Shown piece by piece: positions 62,257-64,000 of a stretch of DNA of 64,000 nucleotides. The DNA is from Flavihumibacter rivuli (GTDB lineage: Bacteria; Bacteroidota; Bacteroidia; Chitinophagales; Chitinophagaceae): positions 4,182,001 to 4,246,000 of the forward strand of contig NZ_CP092334.1 of NCBI RefSeq assembly GCF_018595685.2, written 5' to 3'. The position numbers were made by a program, and so were the translations under genes. The notes under the pieces were generated by a model. That model searched no databases. It was given only the letters and a program-made list of their open reading frames with translations, and was not told where the DNA came from. Position 1 is the stretch's first letter; each line of letters starts with the position of its first letter.

Positions 62257-64000
62257 ATGATCCACTTTGATTTACCGAAGGAAAAATCATCCATCATTAA
62301 GGTGATTGGTGTGGGCGGCGGTGGCAGCAATGCTGTAAACCACATGTACAGTCAAAGTATTGACGGGGTGAATTTTATTATTTGTAATACCGACGCACAG
62401 GCTATTGCATTGAGCCATGTGCCTAATAAGATACAGCTTGGCCCCCATCTTACCCAGGGGCTGGGGGCTGGTGCCAATCCGGAGATTGGCAAACAGGCTA
62501 CTGAAGAAAGCCTGGAAGAGATCAAGCGCATACTGGAAGTGAATACCAAGATGGCATTTATTACGGCGGGTATGGGTGGCGGAACCGGTACAGGTGGCGC
62601 CCCTATCATTGCAAGGATATGTAAGGATCTTGGTATCCTGACAGTTGGTATCGTTACTACACCTTTCTCCTATGAAGGAAGGAAGCGCCAGTTGCAGGCT
62701 GAAGAAGGGATATCAACCCTGAAGCAGCATGTGGATACCCTTTTGGTGATCAGCAATGATAAACTCCGTCACCAGTATGGTAACCTTAAAATGAAGGAGG
62801 CATTTGCGAAAGCTGATAACGTATTGGCTACTGCAGCCAAATGTATTACCGATGTGATCAGCAGCACCGGCCAGATCAACGTTGACTTTGCCGACGTATG
62901 TACCGTAATGCGCAATGGTGGTGTTGCCATCCTTGGTAATGCCGCTGCTGCAGGTGAACATCGCGCACAGAAAGCCATTGAAGAAGCGCTGAATTCACCG
63001 TTACTGAATGATAACGATATCCGTGGGGCAAGGTGGATCCTGATCAATATCAACTCTGCTGAAGGGGAGCATGAATTTACCATGGACGAGGTAGATATCA
63101 TCCAGAATTACCTGTTAAGCCAGGCTGGCGAAGACACCGATGTTATACTTGGTTTGGGCTACGATAATAGCCTTGGCAACCAGATCGGTATCACTTTGAT
63201 CGCTACAGGTTTTGAGTATAAGGATCCGTTTGCAAAAAAGGCAGAAGTGAAGCCTGAGGTGAAGAAGGAAGAGAAGATTGTGATGACCCTTGGTGCCAGG
63301 AATGAAGAGGCGAAAGTCTATGACCAAACGGTTTTACCCTTTCTCGTGGAAGAAAAGAAGCCGGCTGCACCGGTGGCTCCAGTGGTGGATAACCCGCTTC
63401 CTGAAGCGCTTCAGCCAAAATTGGTAGAGCCTGAATCTACCCTTAATGTACAGCCGATAGTGATGTTTACGGATGATGAACCATCAACTACTAATGTTGA
63501 TAACTTATATATCCAACATGAAGTAAAGCCGGTAGCTTCGCAACCGGTGATCAACCAGGTTGAGCCCGAAAGGATCGAACTGAAACTAACTGAAAATAAT
63601 TCTCCGGTGTCTGCAGCATCAGGAGGATACTTGGCCAAGCCTTCCAATATTTATGCAGAACCTCAGAGTCGGTCAGAGGTAAAAACTTACACCGAACAAA
63701 CGTCTCCTGTGAACGAACCCATCAGTCAGCAATTGCCGGCAATGCCACAGAAAGAGGAAGAACCTTCTTTCGATATGCAATTGGTGATCAAAGATGAAAC
63801 TCCAGCGGCGGATCAGCCTGGGGCACCACAAACTCAACCTTCTTTTACCTCTCCTGCTGAGGAGCCGGCGATGCTGGACGAAGCGGAGGAACAAAAACGA
63901 AAGGCTGCTGAGCGGATACAGAAATTACGTAATCTGTCATTCAACATCAATGCAGCCGATCCAAACAACGAGTTTGAAACTGTGCCGGCATATATCCGCC
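62257..64000 (+). CDS. ftsZ: cell division GTPase FtsZ (3' end outside window)
   Basis: 581 codons are open to the right edge. The tubulin-like GTPase has IIKVIGVGGGGSNAVNHMYS, the tubulin signature GGGTGTG at residues 107-113, the switch-like GIVTTPFSYEGRKRQLQAEE, and the T7-loop region NINVDFADVCTVMRNGG read as INVDFADVCTVM. The N-terminal domain ends near residue 320. A very long, acidic, Pro/Gln-rich linker of about 220 residues follows, rich in PVAPVVD and KPVASQ segments, typical of Bacteroidota. The conserved C-terminal peptide FETVPAYIR starts at the window edge, so only a few codons are missing. Confidence 0.97.
   Translation, partial: MIHFDLPKEKSSIIKVIGVGGGGSNAVNHMYSQSIDGVNFIICNTDAQAIALSHVPNKIQLGPHLTQGLGAGANPEIGKQATEESLEEIKRILEVNTKMAFITAGMGGGTGTGGAPIIARICKDLGILTVGIVTTPFSYEGRKRQLQAEEGISTLKQHVDTLLVISNDKLRHQYGNLKMKEAFAKADNVLATAAKCITDVISSTGQINVDFADVCTVMRNGGVAILGNAAAAGEHRAQKAIEEALNSPLLNDNDIRGARWILININSAEGEHEFTMDEVDIIQNYLLSQAGEDTDVILGLGYDNSLGNQIGITLIATGFEYKDPFAKKAEVKPEVKKEEKIVMTLGARNEEAKVYDQTVLPFLVEEKKPAAPVAPVVDNPLPEALQPKLVEPESTLNVQPIVMFTDDEPSTTNVDNLYIQHEVKPVASQPVINQVEPERIELKLTENNSPVSAASGGYLAKPSNIYAEPQSRSEVKTYTEQTSPVNEPISQQLPAMPQKEEEPSFDMQLVIKDETPAADQPGAPQTQPSFTSPAEEPAMLDEAEEQKRKAAERIQKLRNLSFNINAADPNNEFETVPAYIR

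Overview
The window is chromosomal DNA of a member of the Bacteroidota, most likely family Chitinophagaceae (inference from gene content, not from a search). The evidence is PorT of the type IX secretion system next to menaquinone methyltransferase MenG, an atpD-atpC pair apart from the other ATP synthase genes, short epsilon subunit, the Bacteroidota-type long MraY, FtsL-like and FtsZ proteins, many lipoproteins with a short lipobox, and promoters of the TTTG / TAnnTTTG type. Base composition looks even along the window except in the repeat/IS region. I see no rRNA, tRNA, prophage, CRISPR or recognisable defence system.

Layout. 1-8.1 kb: the end of an SDR epimerase, small housekeeping genes (CoA-binding protein, YkuK-like, EngB GTPase), pyruvate dehydrogenase E2, an unknown lipoprotein, a rhomboid protease, PorT and MenG. 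8.3-18.5 kb: a large membrane M48 protease, then a minus-strand five-gene unit (sensor kinase, response regulator, TolC, adaptor, CusA/CzcA pump) forming a metal-efflux system, with a divergent small His-rich secreted protein. 18.5-25.3 kb: dnaX, two paralogous GNAT-fold proteins flanking a fatty-acid desaturase, and a YtxH / holin-like / small-protein trio. 25.4-31.1 kb: an AcrA-AcrB-OprM type multidrug efflux operon.

31.1-33.2 kb is the only clearly mobile, repetitive region. An IS256-family element (31305-32720, 8-bp target duplication) sits inside one copy of a 232-bp-period tandem repeat whose intact second copy preserves the empty site. Degenerate 8-bp CACATnnn arrays and an inverted third copy border it.

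33.2-46.8 kb: an L,D-transpeptidase lipoprotein, atpD-atpC, a MuiA-like protein carrying an inserted carboxypeptidase-regulatory-like domain, YqgE, an orphan sensor kinase, a Crp/Fnr regulator, a possible degenerate receiver protein, tandem pirins, a small acetyltransferase, queA and a lipoprotein. 47.2-64.0 kb: the division and cell-wall (dcw) cluster mraZ-rsmH-ftsL-ftsI-murE-mraY-murD-ftsW-murG-murC-ftsQ-ftsA-ftsZ, with ftsZ running off the right edge. murF and ddl are not in it. Its upstream region has a cluster of DnaA-box matches and a probable MraZ operator over the promoter.

Most of the window is conserved core genome. I found no convincing new multi-gene system. The best leads are regulatory DNA (DnaA boxes at the dcw promoter, the atpD-atpC stem-loop, direct repeats before the efflux genes), the repeat/IS locus, the MuiA domain insertion and the small His-rich protein.
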